Positions 1-10,906 are shown, counted from the stretch's first letter. The stretch is DNA of 20,000 bases from Anaeromyces robustus (GCA_002104895.1 MCFG01000393.1:7501-27500); one strand, 5' to 3'. Program-made: numbers and translations. Notes: generated by a model not told the origin, from the sequence alone.

Positions 1-723
1 TATAAAAATAAAAATTTTATTGAAAAAAAGTAACTTATTTGCTTTTTCCAATAATAATTGATTTTCTATAAAGAATTTTGGTTTTTGGAAAAGAAGATTA
101 AAATTAAAAACTATTTAGAATTAATTTTTAAAAAATTTTTTTTTCATTTAAATTTTTTCAATTCCTTTCAAAAATGATATTTTGTACAAAAATTATAGAT
201 ATAAGAATAACCAATGTAAACTAAATTTTAGTAATTAATGTTATAAAAGTAAAGAAAATTAAGGATAAGATTTGAATTCATTTATTTAAATGTATAACAT
301 ATTAACATTGTCTTCATATTATGCTCTCTGTTGATAATTATAAAATAAAGAAAGAAATACATCTATTCAATCTAAATACTTTCTAAAAAAAATGATCAAA
401 AAGTAAATTTTATTCTATTTATAAATTATGTCAATATATATATATTTATATTATTATTTTTATTATTTAATAAACACAAATAAATAATGATATAAAGTCT
501 TGTCTTTTTTTTTTTTTTTATTTTTATTTTTTTATTTTTTTTTTTTTTTTTTATTTTTTATTTTATCTTATAAATTTTATATTTATTGACTTTAAAAAGT
601 CACTTTTATATAATTCTTTTTTACATTTATCCTAAAAGATACTTAATTTTGAATATATGTAATTTCATAATATATAATGTTTTATATATTGTAAATCAGT
701 TAATTTAAAAAACTAAATATGTT

Positions 724-763
724 ATATATTATGACTATTTATCATATATTATGACTATTTATC
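724..763. repeat. Perfect 20-bp tandem duplication (2 copies)
   Basis: The unit ATATATTATGACTATTTATC occurs twice head to tail without mismatch (724-743 and 744-763). Each copy contains the only G and the two C bases of the area, so it is not just a by-product of A/T composition. Confidence 0.9.
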
Positions 764-1184
764 ATTTATTCAATATCTTTAAAAAATTTTAATTATTAAA
801 TATACTTTGATTGTATAAATTTTAAAAATTATATTTTTTTATTCTTTTTGAGTTGTATGAATATACAAAATTTTTTTTTTTTATAAGTTTTCATTATTTA
901 ATTATTATTATTATTATTTAGTTATTATAATATTTTGATAGTATTTTTAATTATTTTTAAATGCATTATAAAAATAAGTATATTATATAAATTTATACAT
1001 TTATATAAATATATCATTTTTTATAATTAAAAAATTATTTTTTAATTTTTCTTTATATGTCAAAAATGAAGGTTATAAGAAAAGAAAGGATAATAATAAT
1101 AAAAACCCACATATATAAATAATTAAGACGGTAAAAGAAAATATAAAATAATCATATATTTTCTAAATAATAGAAGGGATATGG

Positions 1185-1188
<4 letters not shown>

Positions 1189-1223
<35 letters not shown>
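1189..1223. repeat. (TA)n microsatellite
   Basis: About 17 uninterrupted TA units. Being self-complementary, it can extrude as a hairpin and is likely to vary in length. Confidence 0.95.
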
Positions 1224-1226
<3 letters not shown>

Positions 1227-2037
1227 TAGAGGAGCAATTGATATTAATTTATAAATTATATTTTTCATTATGTTTATAATAAAATATAATTAAATAAAAA
1301 ATATAAATAATTTACTAATAAATATCTTTCTCTTTTTTATTTTTACAAATGAACTAATTTCAAAGTTATTGTTTTTTAGGGACATATTTACTATAAAATT
1401 TAAAAAATGAATTATAAAAATGAGATAATTGAATTTATAAAAAAAAATGAGAATAAAATAATAGGAAAAAAAAAAATTTCATTCGTAAAAATTTTCATAA
1501 TAAAAAAAATTTTTTTTAATATGATTTTAATTTATTAATAATATTTTTATATAAAATGAAGAAAAAAGTGTAAAAACATATATATATATTCTTTTTTTTT
1601 TTTTTATAAATTTTTTAAAATTTTTTAATTATTTTTTTTTGTATGTGTAAAAGTGTATATGTATGTATATGTGTATGAGTAATTTTTTTTTTTTGTGTGT
1701 GTGTTTTTTTTTTTTTTTTTTTTTGTATTTGTTTGTTGTATTTTTATGTTCTATTTTTTTTTTTTTTTTTTTTTTTTTTATTATTATTATTTTTGAGTTT
1801 TTTGCTACTTGTTTGATTTAGTTTTATTTTTGAAAAAAATTTTTTTTTTTTTTAAATTTGATTATTCGTTGTTTATTATAATTATTATTATTGTATTTTA
1901 AATTATTATTTTTAACAAAATTTCATATTTATTTATTTATTTTATTTTATTATTTTTATTTTTTCATTTTTTTTATTTTTATTTTTTTTGTTAAAAAAAT
2001 GATAATTTAATTCTTTTTTTTTCTTTTATTAAAAAAG

Positions 2038-2041
2038 ATGA

Positions 2042-2073
<32 letters not shown>

Positions 2074-2126
2074 AAAAAGACTCTAAATATTTTTTTTCTC
2101 TCTCTTTTTTTTCTTTTTTTTTTTTT
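2038..2126. repeat. Purine tract (GAAAAA)n facing a pyrimidine tract
   Basis: The left part is a plus-strand purine tract with repeated AGAAAA units that ends in a long A run. After about ten mixed bases comes a pyrimidine tract with TCTCTC and long T runs. The two halves are roughly complementary, so the locus could fold as a large imperfect hairpin, and either half could form triplex DNA. Confidence 0.75.
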
Positions 2127-2445
2127 ATATAAATAAATTTGTTTATAAGGATTAGTTTTACTGTTAAGTTTTCTGTTTAATAAATTATATAAATTATTTT
2201 AGTATAATTATATTTTATTATCTCTATGAAAAATAAAAAATAAAAAATTAAAAATTTCTATATATATATATACATATATATATTTAATTTTTATTGTGAT
2301 TGAAATGTTATTGAAATATTATATTAAAATAATTTGAAAATAATTTGATTTACTTCATGCTGAAAATATTATTATTCTATTATATTTTTTCTATATTATC
2401 CCTTTAATGTTTTTTTTTTTTTTTTTTATATTTTTATTATTATTA

Positions 2446-2451
2446 TTTATT
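2446..2451 (-). terminator. Possible polyadenylation signal (AATAAA) of the phosphatase gene
   Basis: An exact AATAAA on the minus strand lies about 36 nt beyond the TGA/TAA-terminated last exon, and an A/T-rich region with a long T run on the plus strand (2410-2427) follows it. In DNA this rich in A+T the hexamer occurs often by chance, so the call is weak. Confidence 0.25.
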
Positions 2452-2486
2452 ATATGATTTCAACATATTTCAATAAAATAATACTA

Positions 2487-3465
2487 TTATTCACTATTGT
2501 TATCTAAAACAAGAGTAACATTATCTACTTTCTTTAGATCAGTTAAGAATGGTATTAGTTCAAAGAGTTCATTATCTTCTAAATCATTGAACCAACTTGT
2601 AACAGGGATAGCATTTGTTGGATGGAAAATATATGATGCTGGTGAATTATCTAATATGATAACATGTTTTAAATTTCTACCAAGTTGACTTAAATCTTTA
2701 ACATAATTTCCTTTATAATGAATACAAGCTTCTCTAAACAAACGATGCCTTACTACTTTATATTTATCTAATGTATCAAGTACTGGATCAGCATACTATT
2801 ATATATATTAATTAAGTATAATATTAAGAAATATAAAATAAATTAATAAATTTAATAAAAAATATATATAAATAAATTAATAATTAACAAATAAAAAATA
2901 AAAATATATATGTTTAACTAAAAAACTTTATTCTACCTTTCCTACACTGGCAGTAAATATTACAATTTCATAAATTTCACCCATTGCTTTTAAAAACTCA
3001 TCTACACCTGGTCTTTTTAAAACATAGACATTATGAACTTGATTTTCAATTTGTACTGGAATAACATAATCCGGTTGTGCAATAGGCTATTATATAATAT
3101 TATATACATTAAAATAATATTGTTTTAATATAATACAAAAAATTAAAATATATAAATGTATATGTATATAATTATGTGATTTATTATTATTATTATTATG
3201 ATTATGATTATTTATTTATTTTTACTTTAAATGAACTATGAACTAAAGTCTCATCCAAATCTAATACTAATGTTTTTTTACCAACATCTTCTGGAAGTTG
3301 TGGTTTTAACAACCATTTAGTCTTTTCCTATTTATATTATATTATAAAAATAAAGTAAATTATTAATATACTATATATATATATATTTTTAAATATTTAT
3401 TATAAATGTCAAATAATTTTTATTATAATGAAGTATTAAAGATAATTCATTTTTCTTTATCTCTA

Positions 3466-3497
<32 letters not shown>

Positions 3498-4276
3498 CAT
3501 ACATCAGCGTCAGATTTTTTTCTAATATCACTTGAATTCGAATTTCTATTTATATTTTTTTTATTTTGGGGTATCGATGTTCCTATAGGTGAAGTTAAAC
3601 TTTCCAATTCAGCATTAGATGCTTTGGAATAAGATGTATTACTTGTAGTTTTTAGATTATCGACATTTGAACTTTTACATGCCCAGCAACCAAAACATGA
3701 AAAAAATAAAGATTTAAATACGGAATTACCATTACCATTACTATTTGATATTTCATTCATTTGCTTTTTTATTTTTGCCTTTTTTAAAGAATTAGTATTA
3801 TTGGAATTTGCTGTAATATTTGACGATGACGTAGAATCTGTTTTTGAATTGGTACTATTGACGGGTGTATTTTCATCACTCTCACTATTGGTTGGAAAGA
3901 TAGTATTATTATTATCTAATTTTTTTAATTTTTTAGTTGATTTTTTTGACTTTGAATTATTTTTCTTAACTTCTTCACTATTTTCATTAACTTGTGTAAT
4001 AAGAGAATTAACTTTTTCTTCTTCTGAATTATTTAAATCTGATTCAGAATTTTTATTTTTCTCCGAAGGTATTGAAGTTTCTTCAGAAATTTTACTATTT
4101 GTTTCTGTATTAGTAGATGGTATCGTTTCTGTTTTTTTAGATTTTTCCCCAACCGAATTATCATTGGTTTGTAAAGTATTGTTACTATCATTAATTTCTA
4201 CTTTTTCCATTTTATTATTTTCTTCTTTTGAATTTATATTACCTTTTTCTTGAACCATAGTTTCATTACTTGTCAT
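2487..4276 (-). CDS. SCP/Psr1-type CTD-like phosphatase (NIF/FCP1 family, HAD fold), 4 exons, 444 aa
   Basis: Seen: exons on the minus strand are 4276-3503, 3327-3226, 3086-2937 and 2795-2487. The three introns (175, 139 and 141 nt) are GT-AG and phase 0, with donors GTATGT, GTAAAA and GTAGAA. The catalytic domain spans about residues 263-437. It carries the HAD motif [10 protein letters not shown] (nucleophile Asp281, Asp283, Thr285), KRPG at 316-319, FTAS at 336-339, YADP at 343-346, GNYVKDL at 371-377 and [12 protein letters not shown] at 390-401 with the acidic Asp391-Asn392 pair. Known: this family includes human CTDSP1 (SCP1) and yeast Psr1/Psr2, which are Mg-dependent phosphoserine phosphatases of membranes or RNA polymerase II. 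The domain looks complete. Residues 1-258 are a Ser/Asn/Lys/Glu-rich, probably disordered extension with a Cys cluster at 194-200. The start is the first ATG of an open first exon; Met7 is an alternative. The substrate cannot be told from sequence. Confidence 0.93.
3477..3497. repeat. Homopolymer A run in intron 1 of the phosphatase gene
   Basis: An A run, adjoining a T run on its left (about 3468-3477), lies directly behind the GTATGT donor of intron 1. On the coding strand the intron therefore opens with a long T tract followed by an A tract. The T/A palindrome could form a hairpin near the 5' splice site. If the intron were retained, the frame would add Val-Cys and a run of Phe before a stop. 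Confidence 0.8.
3677..3706 (-). other. Cys cluster (C-x2-C-x2-C) in the phosphatase N-terminal region
   Basis: Residues 191-200 read [10 protein letters not shown], preceded by VFKSL, and are the only hydrophobic and Cys-rich patch in an otherwise polar extension of 258 residues. Human SCP1 has a similar short patch (SLFCCVC) just before its catalytic domain, and yeast Psr1 carries N-terminal cysteines needed for plasma-membrane attachment. I infer a palmitoylation or membrane-anchoring site at Cys194, Cys197 and Cys200. A structural metal site is less likely because no matching His/Cys pair follows. Confidence 0.5.
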
Positions 4277-4285
4277 TTTAATATT

Positions 4286-4384
4286 ATTATATTATATTAT
4301 ATTATGTTATATTATGTTATGTTATGTTATGTAGTATTATATTATATTATATTATATTATATTATATTATATTATATTATATTA
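4286..4384. repeat. Pentanucleotide (TTATA/TTATG)n array just upstream of the phosphatase start codon
   Basis: About 20 copies of a 5-bp unit, plus-strand TTATA with a cluster of TTATG variants around 4304-4332, end only about ten bases before the ATG of gene 1. The array therefore sits in the 5' UTR or core promoter on the minus strand, where the unit reads TATAA/CATAA. A TATAA-like repeat at this place could offer many TATA-like sites, but that is inference. Confidence 0.9.
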
Positions 4385-6028
4385 ATGTGAATTTTTTATT
4401 ATCTTATATTTTCTTCAGTTATTTTCTTAATATTCTTAAAAAAAATTAATAAAGTAAAATATTAATGAGTAAAAGTAATAAATATTATTAAAAGAATATT
4501 AATTACTTTTTTTATTATTATATTATTATTAAAAAAAATTTCAACTCTATACTATTATTACTATTTTATTTTTCAATATATAATATTATTAAAATAATAT
4601 CATTAATTAAAAATTAAACTTTTTCTTGTTAAAATATAACAATTTTTATATAATTTTTATACTTATATAAATAAATATACTATTTTATTGTTATATTTTT
4701 CTTTTAAATTAATTTTCAAAATATCTCCTAATGAAAATTTAAATATGATATATACATAAAACTTAAATTATATTATAGGATAAAATTGAAAATTAACTTA
4801 AAAACAAAACAATATATTGTTATTCTAAAGTATAAATAGTAATAATATTATTAAAATTAATTAAAAATATAATAATATATATAAAAAAACACTTCTATTT
4901 AATTAATATATATAATAAAATATTAATTGCAAATAGTACAAAAATTATAATTTTTAATTATTTTGGTTATAAGGAAAAAAGTTGAAAATTAATATTAGTT
5001 GAATGAATGTGTTAATTTTGGATTTATTATTTTTTTTGCATTCAATACTTTGATATTTAAATAACCAAAACTTTCTCAATTAAATAATACTAATATTGTA
5101 TTTAATAAATATAAATAAACATTAAATATATATATATATAAATAGACATTAGAATTTATTTTTATTATTTTTTTTAAGATATTAAAATTATTAATTTTAT
5201 ATTTAATATAATAAATCAAAATAAAAATATTATTATTATTAAACTGATTTTTTATTTATATTTTATAATTAAAAGTCTAAACTTAATAAAACTTATTTAT
5301 ATAATATATATTTAATAATTAAAAAAATAAAAATAATTATATCAACATTAAAAATTAAAAATATATATATTTAAAGATTAAGAATATATATGCCGAAAAA
5401 AATAAATAAATAAAAGATTATCAACTTACAGATGAAATAAGTCAAATATTAATTATAATTAATATCCTAAATTTTATATTTTATTTTGTTGTTATGAATT
5501 ATTTAAATTTATAACGATAATCATAAACAAATAAAATATATTGAAGTTTTTTTTTATTTATTCTTTATTTTATTTTTCAAGAATATATATAATAATTAAT
5601 ATTATATGATCTGTTAAAAATATTTACTTGTTTTGTTTGTTTAAATTTTTGTTTTTGTATTATTATATAAAACGGTTATATATTGTATGGATTATAATAA
5701 AAAATAAAATCATTTAAAAATATTTTATTTTTATTATTAAGCGATACTACTAATTTTTCTTTCTTTCTTTTTTTTTTTTTGTTTTTCTATTATTTTATTG
5801 TTATTATTATTAATCTCCTTTCCTTTTCCTTTTCTTTTGATATTATAAATTTATATTTTTTTATTTTATTTTATTTTCTTTTTTTTTTTTTTTTTTTTTT
5901 TTAGATTTTTATTTTTCTTCTTCTTAAAAATTTTCGAATTTTTTTTTTATTGTTTTTATTTTATCTTATTATTAGTATAAATTTTCTTCTTTGTTCCACA
6001 ATATAATTATGAAAGGAGTTTTCATCAA

Positions 6029-6060
6029 TTTCTTTATTACAAAGTAGCCAAATAAAGAAA
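6029..6060. repeat. 10-bp inverted repeat with 12-nt loop
   Basis: TTTCTTTATT at 6029-6038 is the exact reverse complement of AATAAAGAAA at 6051-6060. It lies inside one of the few somewhat less A/T-pure stretches of the gap (about 5995-6085). No function can be assigned. Confidence 0.6.
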
Positions 6061-7144
6061 TGTCAAAAACAAGATTAAATCTATATAATACTAATAAATA
6101 AAATAAAATAAAAAATAAATAAATAAATAAATATAAAATATTTACTTTTTTTTATACAAGATATATAATTTTAAATACCAATAAAAAAATTTTTTTTTTT
6201 TCCTTTTTTCTATTAGTATTATTATAATTATTATTATAATTATTATTTATTATTATTTTGATTATTATCATAATTATTTAATAAAGTTTATTTATTAATA
6301 TTTATTATTATTTTTTTTATAAGGAAATTAAAATAATAATATATATATAATATACATAAATCAGTTCTAGCCATATTTTATTTTACATTAAGTAATAAAT
6401 ACGTAAAAATATAATTAAATATTTATGATATATGATGTGGCTATGATGATTTAATGTATTCTAATACGTATTAAACTATATTATAAAAAATTTTTTTCCT
6501 ATAAATTTCGCCTAAACTTAACAAACATAAATAATACAAAAAGCTTTATTTGTCACATCTCTAATGTTAACTATGTTACTCTCATTAATTTTTATCATTT
6601 TATATTTAACATTATAAAATATTATATAATATATAATATTAAGTAATTATTTAATAATTATTTATTAATATATATATTTATAATATTTATTATTACTATA
6701 ATTACTAATTTTATTATAACAGATTAATGTATTAATAATATATATAATTATAAATTTATAAAATAAATACATATTTAATAATCAATAATTATTAGATTAA
6801 TATTAATATATATTTATATATATTAATATAATGAATATATTACATTATATTGAATATATTAAATGCTATACTCTCCATAATAATGTAATATTATAATATC
6901 CCTTTTTAATCCACAAAAGATTATTACCCTAACCTTTATATCTTCTTAAAGATATTTTTCATATTATAATACATAAACTTTTTTATACTTTTTGAATTAT
7001 CCAAAAAAAAAAAAAAGAATAATACTATAATATTAACTCAAAATAGTTATAAAAATATAAATTCCATTTAAAACGTAGTAAAATTATAACGACTTCTATT
7101 CTTTTATAATTATATATTAGTATTACTTAATAAAGTAATATAAA

Positions 7145-7145
7145 T

Positions 7146-7220
<75 letters not shown>

Positions 7221-7239
7221 TTTTATTTATTTATTTATT
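7145..7239. repeat. (TTTA)n microsatellite, about 24 copies
   Basis: A nearly pure tetranucleotide array with one slip of phase near 7221, where an extra T is inserted. It is non-coding and likely length-polymorphic. Confidence 0.95.
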
Positions 7240-8354
7240 AATCATTTTATTATTATTTAAAGGAAAATAATTAAATAGTTTTAGAAATCATTATAATATT
7301 TAATATACGTGTATAATATATTAGAGTATATTCAAGGTTTATAATAAATATATATTAAAAATTTTAATTTTAATATCAAAATATACTCTTTTATATGGAA
7401 AGGAGAAATTATATTATAATATTTTAATATACTATCATATTTATTTAATATATATTATAATATATTATAATATATATACTATTATATCATATTCTATAAT
7501 TATTTTAATACTACATGTACCTTATTTCCATTATATGCTAATATTAAATAATAATACCTTTTAAATAATATTAAAATTAATGTTTTTAATATTTAAAGAA
7601 TTGTTTACATATTTATATACAATATATTGTAAATATAAAGTTTAATATATGATACATATATATTATTATATAGAATTTTAATTAAAAGTTTTTAATCATA
7701 ATTTATATTGTAAAGAATATAAATATATAAAATATAATAATATATAATTTTATTAAATTTATAATAATAAATTAGTAAATAATTAATTGATTAATAATTT
7801 TATATATTCTATATTCTAAAGATTTAATGTTAAATATTTAAAAAAAAAAAAAAATGAAAAAGAAAATAAACCAAGTCTAATAAAAAATAGACCAAAAATG
7901 ATATAATAAAAAAATTAACAATTAATAATAATTAAATATGAAAGATATTAATAAACAATATATAAAAAGAAAAAGATTAAAAAGGTTATTCATATAATCT
8001 AGTATTATTATAATATAAAATGAATTTTTTTTTTAAAAAAAAATAAAAATTACTTTTCCTTTTAATATACAAAATAATTCAAAAAATTAAAAAGTATTCA
8101 TTAATTAATAATATTTGTATTTATTAGTACAAAAATATTAAATACAATTGAAAAAAAAAAAAAAAAAGGAAGAAAAAAAACTTTAATATTAATAAAAAAT
8201 AATCCTACTAAATAGATTATAAAGTTGTTACTGTTACAAAAGAACAAGAGAATTTACATTATCTGTTAATATATCAGTAATTAATTTTTTTTTTTTTTAT
8301 AGATTAAAATTTTTATTTTAATTTTATGGTCATAAATTAACTGTCGAAAAAAAA

Positions 8355-8355
<1 letters not shown>

Positions 8356-8393
<38 letters not shown>

Positions 8394-8402
8394 AATAAAT
8401 AA
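8356..8402. repeat. (AAT)n followed by (AAAT)n
   Basis: About ten AAT units pass directly into about five AAAT units after an A run. A simple compound microsatellite in non-coding DNA. Confidence 0.9.
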
Positions 8403-8750
8403 TATAAGTTATAATTAATTATGCCATAAAGTTTTTAAGGTTTAGTTTATACAATATTTCATGATTTCTCTTTTTTTACAAGAAAAAAAAATTAATTAAA
8501 CAATAAATGAATTTTTAATAATCAATGACTTCTTTTATTTACAATTATAAATTATTGTGACAGCTTTATTTTTAAAATATAAAATAAAAAAAAAAAAAAA
8601 AAAAAAACAATAATAATAAAATTAACTTTAATAAAATATTCATATTTAAATTAAAATTAGAACACCATTTTAAAGATAAATGTTAAAATGATATTATAAA
8701 ATAATTAAAAGAATACTTTATTATAATAGTATTAAAAAAAATTAATATAT

Positions 8751-8808
8751 AGAATTCTAGTACAATGATTTAATATAATAGAATTCAAGTAAAATGGTTT
8801 AAATAATT
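8751..8808. repeat. Diverged 29-bp tandem duplication
   Basis: Copy 1 (8751-8779) and copy 2 (8780-8808) both begin AGAATTC, followed by AGTACAATGATTTAA in one and AGTAAAATGGTTTAA in the other. Each contains an EcoRI-type GAATTC palindrome. The mismatches suggest an older duplication than the perfect one at 724-763. Confidence 0.75.
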
Positions 8809-8974
8809 ATTACCATCAAATATATTCAATTATTTTTTTTTTATTGTTGATAATATAATACTATGTTTTTTTTATATTTTTTTTAATATTTTTTTTTCAT
8901 TAATACAGTAGTAAATATTTGATTAAATAAAATATAATATTTAATTAATTGGATTGATACATTGTAATAATTAT

Positions 8975-9024
8975 TTTATATTTGATAGTAATAATATAAA
9001 ATAATTCTTACTATCAAATATAAA
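8975..9024. repeat. Perfect 17-bp inverted repeat (hairpin) with 16-nt loop
   Basis: TTTATATTTGATAGTAA at 8975-8991 is the exact reverse complement of 9008-9024. The arms contain two G/C pairs each, so they are not explained by plain A/T composition alone. A near copy of the right arm (TTACCATCAAATAT, 13 of 14 matching) lies at 8810-8823. Confidence 0.8.
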
Positions 9025-9057
9025 TTTTTTAATTAATGCAATTAATATGGATGAAAA

Positions 9058-9062
<5 letters not shown>

Positions 9063-9097
<35 letters not shown>
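9063..9097. repeat. Poly-A run of 35 bases
   Basis: An uninterrupted plus-strand A run of 35. No retroposon body with target-site duplications is recognisable on its left, so I list it as a homopolymer rather than as the tail of an inserted element. Confidence 0.95.
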
Positions 9098-9101
<4 letters not shown>

Positions 9102-9267
9102 ATTTTATTAAATATATATTTTTTATAATTTTATTGATTCGTATGTATCAAAAGATGCAATACTTTTTAGTAGCAAAATATTAAATAAAATGACAATTAA
9201 TATTTCATTATGATACAACGATTCAAACAAACAAAGTATAATATTCCATAATAATAATAATAATAAT

Positions 9268-9355
9268 TAAGAATACTTTATATAATTATTAATTAATAAC
9301 ATAATAATAATAAGAATACTTTATATAAAATTATTAATTAATGACATAATAATAA
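9268..9355. repeat. 43-bp tandem duplication
   Basis: The segment beginning AAGAATACTTTATATA and ending near TAATRACATAATAATAAT occurs twice with a 43-bp offset (G at 9271 against G at 9314) and few differences, followed by a partial third start of the AT-trinucleotide part. Confidence 0.75.
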
Positions 9356-9701
9356 TTAACACACAAATATATATTAATGAACAAAAAAAATTTTTTTTAT
9401 AATTATGTATTTTATAGACAATTTTTAGAATTATTTAGAATTATTTATTGTTTATAAATTAATAGAAAAAATATCAAAAAATAAAAAATGAGTTTTTATT
9501 CACAAATATTAATAGTATTAAAATAAAATTTTTTTTTAAAAAGAAGATCATTATTTTATCAAGTTTTTTTTCTTTTTTTTTTTTAAAAAAAAAAAAAAGT
9601 TTAAATTATAAAAAGTGTTAAATAAAAATCTATTTTAAATTATAATATTCAAGCTTTATATATGAATATAATTAAATAGTTAATAGCTAAATACTAATTT
9701 A

Positions 9702-9779
9702 TAATAAAAATTAAAATCTAAATATACTTGAAAGGTAAAAAAAAAAATTTAATGATTTTTTAGATTTTAATTTTTGTTA
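9702..9779. repeat. 17-bp perfect inverted repeat, about 21 bp with one wobble
   Basis: AAAAATTAAAATCTAAA at 9706-9722 is the exact reverse complement of 9759-9775, with 36 bases between. Three further outer pairs match across one T-G wobble. It could be the hairpin of a very small non-autonomous element or chance in A/T-rich DNA. No target-site duplication is clear. Confidence 0.7.
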
Positions 9780-10081
9780 AAAGTTTAAAAATTATTATTA
9801 AAATTATATATATTTATATATTACTTTTTACTTTCTCTATATTACTAATATTTAAAACTTTCCAATAAAAGAAACCAAGTAAAAAAAGATGATATATATA
9901 TATATATATATTTAAACATGAACTTTATATTCAATTCAATTCTTTTATAAATGCATATAAAAAATTATTTTTTATATGTATTTATAATAAATAATTACCT
10001 TGAATCTTTTATTCAATCCTATTATATAATTAAATTTTATTTTTTATTTATTTTTATTTATTATTTTTGTATCATTTATTT

Positions 10082-10085
10082 GTTT

Positions 10086-10116
<31 letters not shown>

Positions 10117-10199
10117 TTTTATTTTATTTTATTTTATTTTATTTTTTTAATTTTTATTTAGTTTTTTTAATATTTATGTAGGTATTTTTTTTTTATTTG

Positions 10200-10241
<42 letters not shown>

Positions 10242-10258
10242 TTGTTGTTGTTGTTGTT
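10082..10258. repeat. T-rich low-complexity block: (TTTA)n, (TTTTA)n, 40-base T run and (GTT)6
   Basis: The block runs from TTTA units (about 10082-10115) through TTTTA units (about 10120-10142) to an uninterrupted T run at 10201-10240, which passes directly into six GTT units at 10241-10258. It lies about 800 bases beyond the stop codon of gene 2 and is strongly strand-asymmetric (T on plus, A on minus). Confidence 0.9.
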
Positions 10259-10742
10259 TCATAATTTTTTTAAGTATTTTTTTGTAATTTTTTTTTTTTG
10301 TAGATATTTTTTTGTAGGTATTTTTTTTTTTTTTTTTTTTTTTTGTAAATAATTTTTTTTTTTTCTTTTTTAATTCTTTTTTCTTACTATATGTGACACT
10401 ACATAATTTTATTATCTATATTAATAAAGTAAAAAAAAAAAACTAAAACTATATCATTTTTTTTTATATTTTTAACTGATAATATTTCTCTTTGTTATTT
10501 ATAATTATAACTAATAAATATATTTAAATTAAATTAGAAATAAAAATGGTTTTATTTTTATTTTTTTTTTTTTTTTTCTCTTTTACTCAGTTTACAAAAT
10601 GTAAAAAGAAAAAAAATATATATGTATAATATTTTTTGTTATAACAAATGATTATAATAATAATTATTATAAGAAATAAATAATTTTCTTTAAATAATAA
10701 AATGAATTCTATAAAATTTTAATAAAATACAATAATAAAAAT

Positions 10743-10800
10743 ATTGATAATAATAATAATAATGATGATAATTTATTATTATTATTATTATTATTATTTT
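10743..10800. repeat. Back-to-back (AAT)n and (ATT)n forming a palindrome
   Basis: A run of AAT units with ATG variants on the left is followed, after a few bases, by a run of ATT units. The two halves are reverse complements and could form a long A/T hairpin about 250-300 bases beyond the gene 2 stop codon, so possibly in its 3' UTR or terminator region. Confidence 0.8.
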
Positions 10801-10906
10801 TCTATTATTATTAATATTTTTCTTTGGATATGGATATATGTATTTTATTATTTATTTCTTAAATAATATTATTATTGTTTGATTTTTCTTCTTTTTTTTT
10901 TTTTTT

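Larger units (their letters stand above)
1..2486. other. Non-coding A/T-rich region beyond the 3' end of gene 1
   Basis: I see no coding exon, tRNA or mobile element here. It holds long T runs on the plus strand (about 500-552, 1590-1606, 1702-1724, 1754-1779), a (TA)n tract, a perfect 20-bp tandem duplication, GT-rich stretches at 1640-1740, and a purine tract facing a pyrimidine tract at 2038-2126. No open frame reaches a useful length. Confidence 0.8.

Noticed and set aside
2497-2688. Plus-strand 63-codon frame
   Set aside because: It is antisense to the last phosphatase exon, whose protein matches the SCP family nearly residue by residue.
3801-4253. Plus-strand 150-codon frame opposite the phosphatase first exon
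   Set aside because: It is a low-complexity Leu/Phe/Ser/Val antisense shadow of a Ser/Glu/Lys-rich exon that is joined to a clear catalytic domain.
4286-4384. Pentanucleotide array as a CRISPR-like or centromeric satellite
   Set aside because: Units are 5 bp with no spacers and the array is only about 100 bp, so it is a plain microsatellite next to a promoter.
6364-6445. TAGCCA and TGGCTA as arms of a hairpin or a tRNA-like fold
   Set aside because: Only six bases pair and there is no acceptor stem or A/B box.
6926-6936. CCCTAACC, a telomere-like word
   Set aside because: A single copy only; an interstitial telomere tract would need tandem copies.
9063-9097. Poly-A run as the tail of a retroposed LINE/SINE
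   Set aside because: No element body, RNA polymerase III box or target-site duplication is recognisable, and homopolymers of this size are common through the window.
9951-10181. 76-codon plus-strand frame rich in Phe, Tyr, Ile and Leu
   Set aside because: It is a translation of TTTA/TTTTA simple repeats with no family signal and no codon-use evidence.
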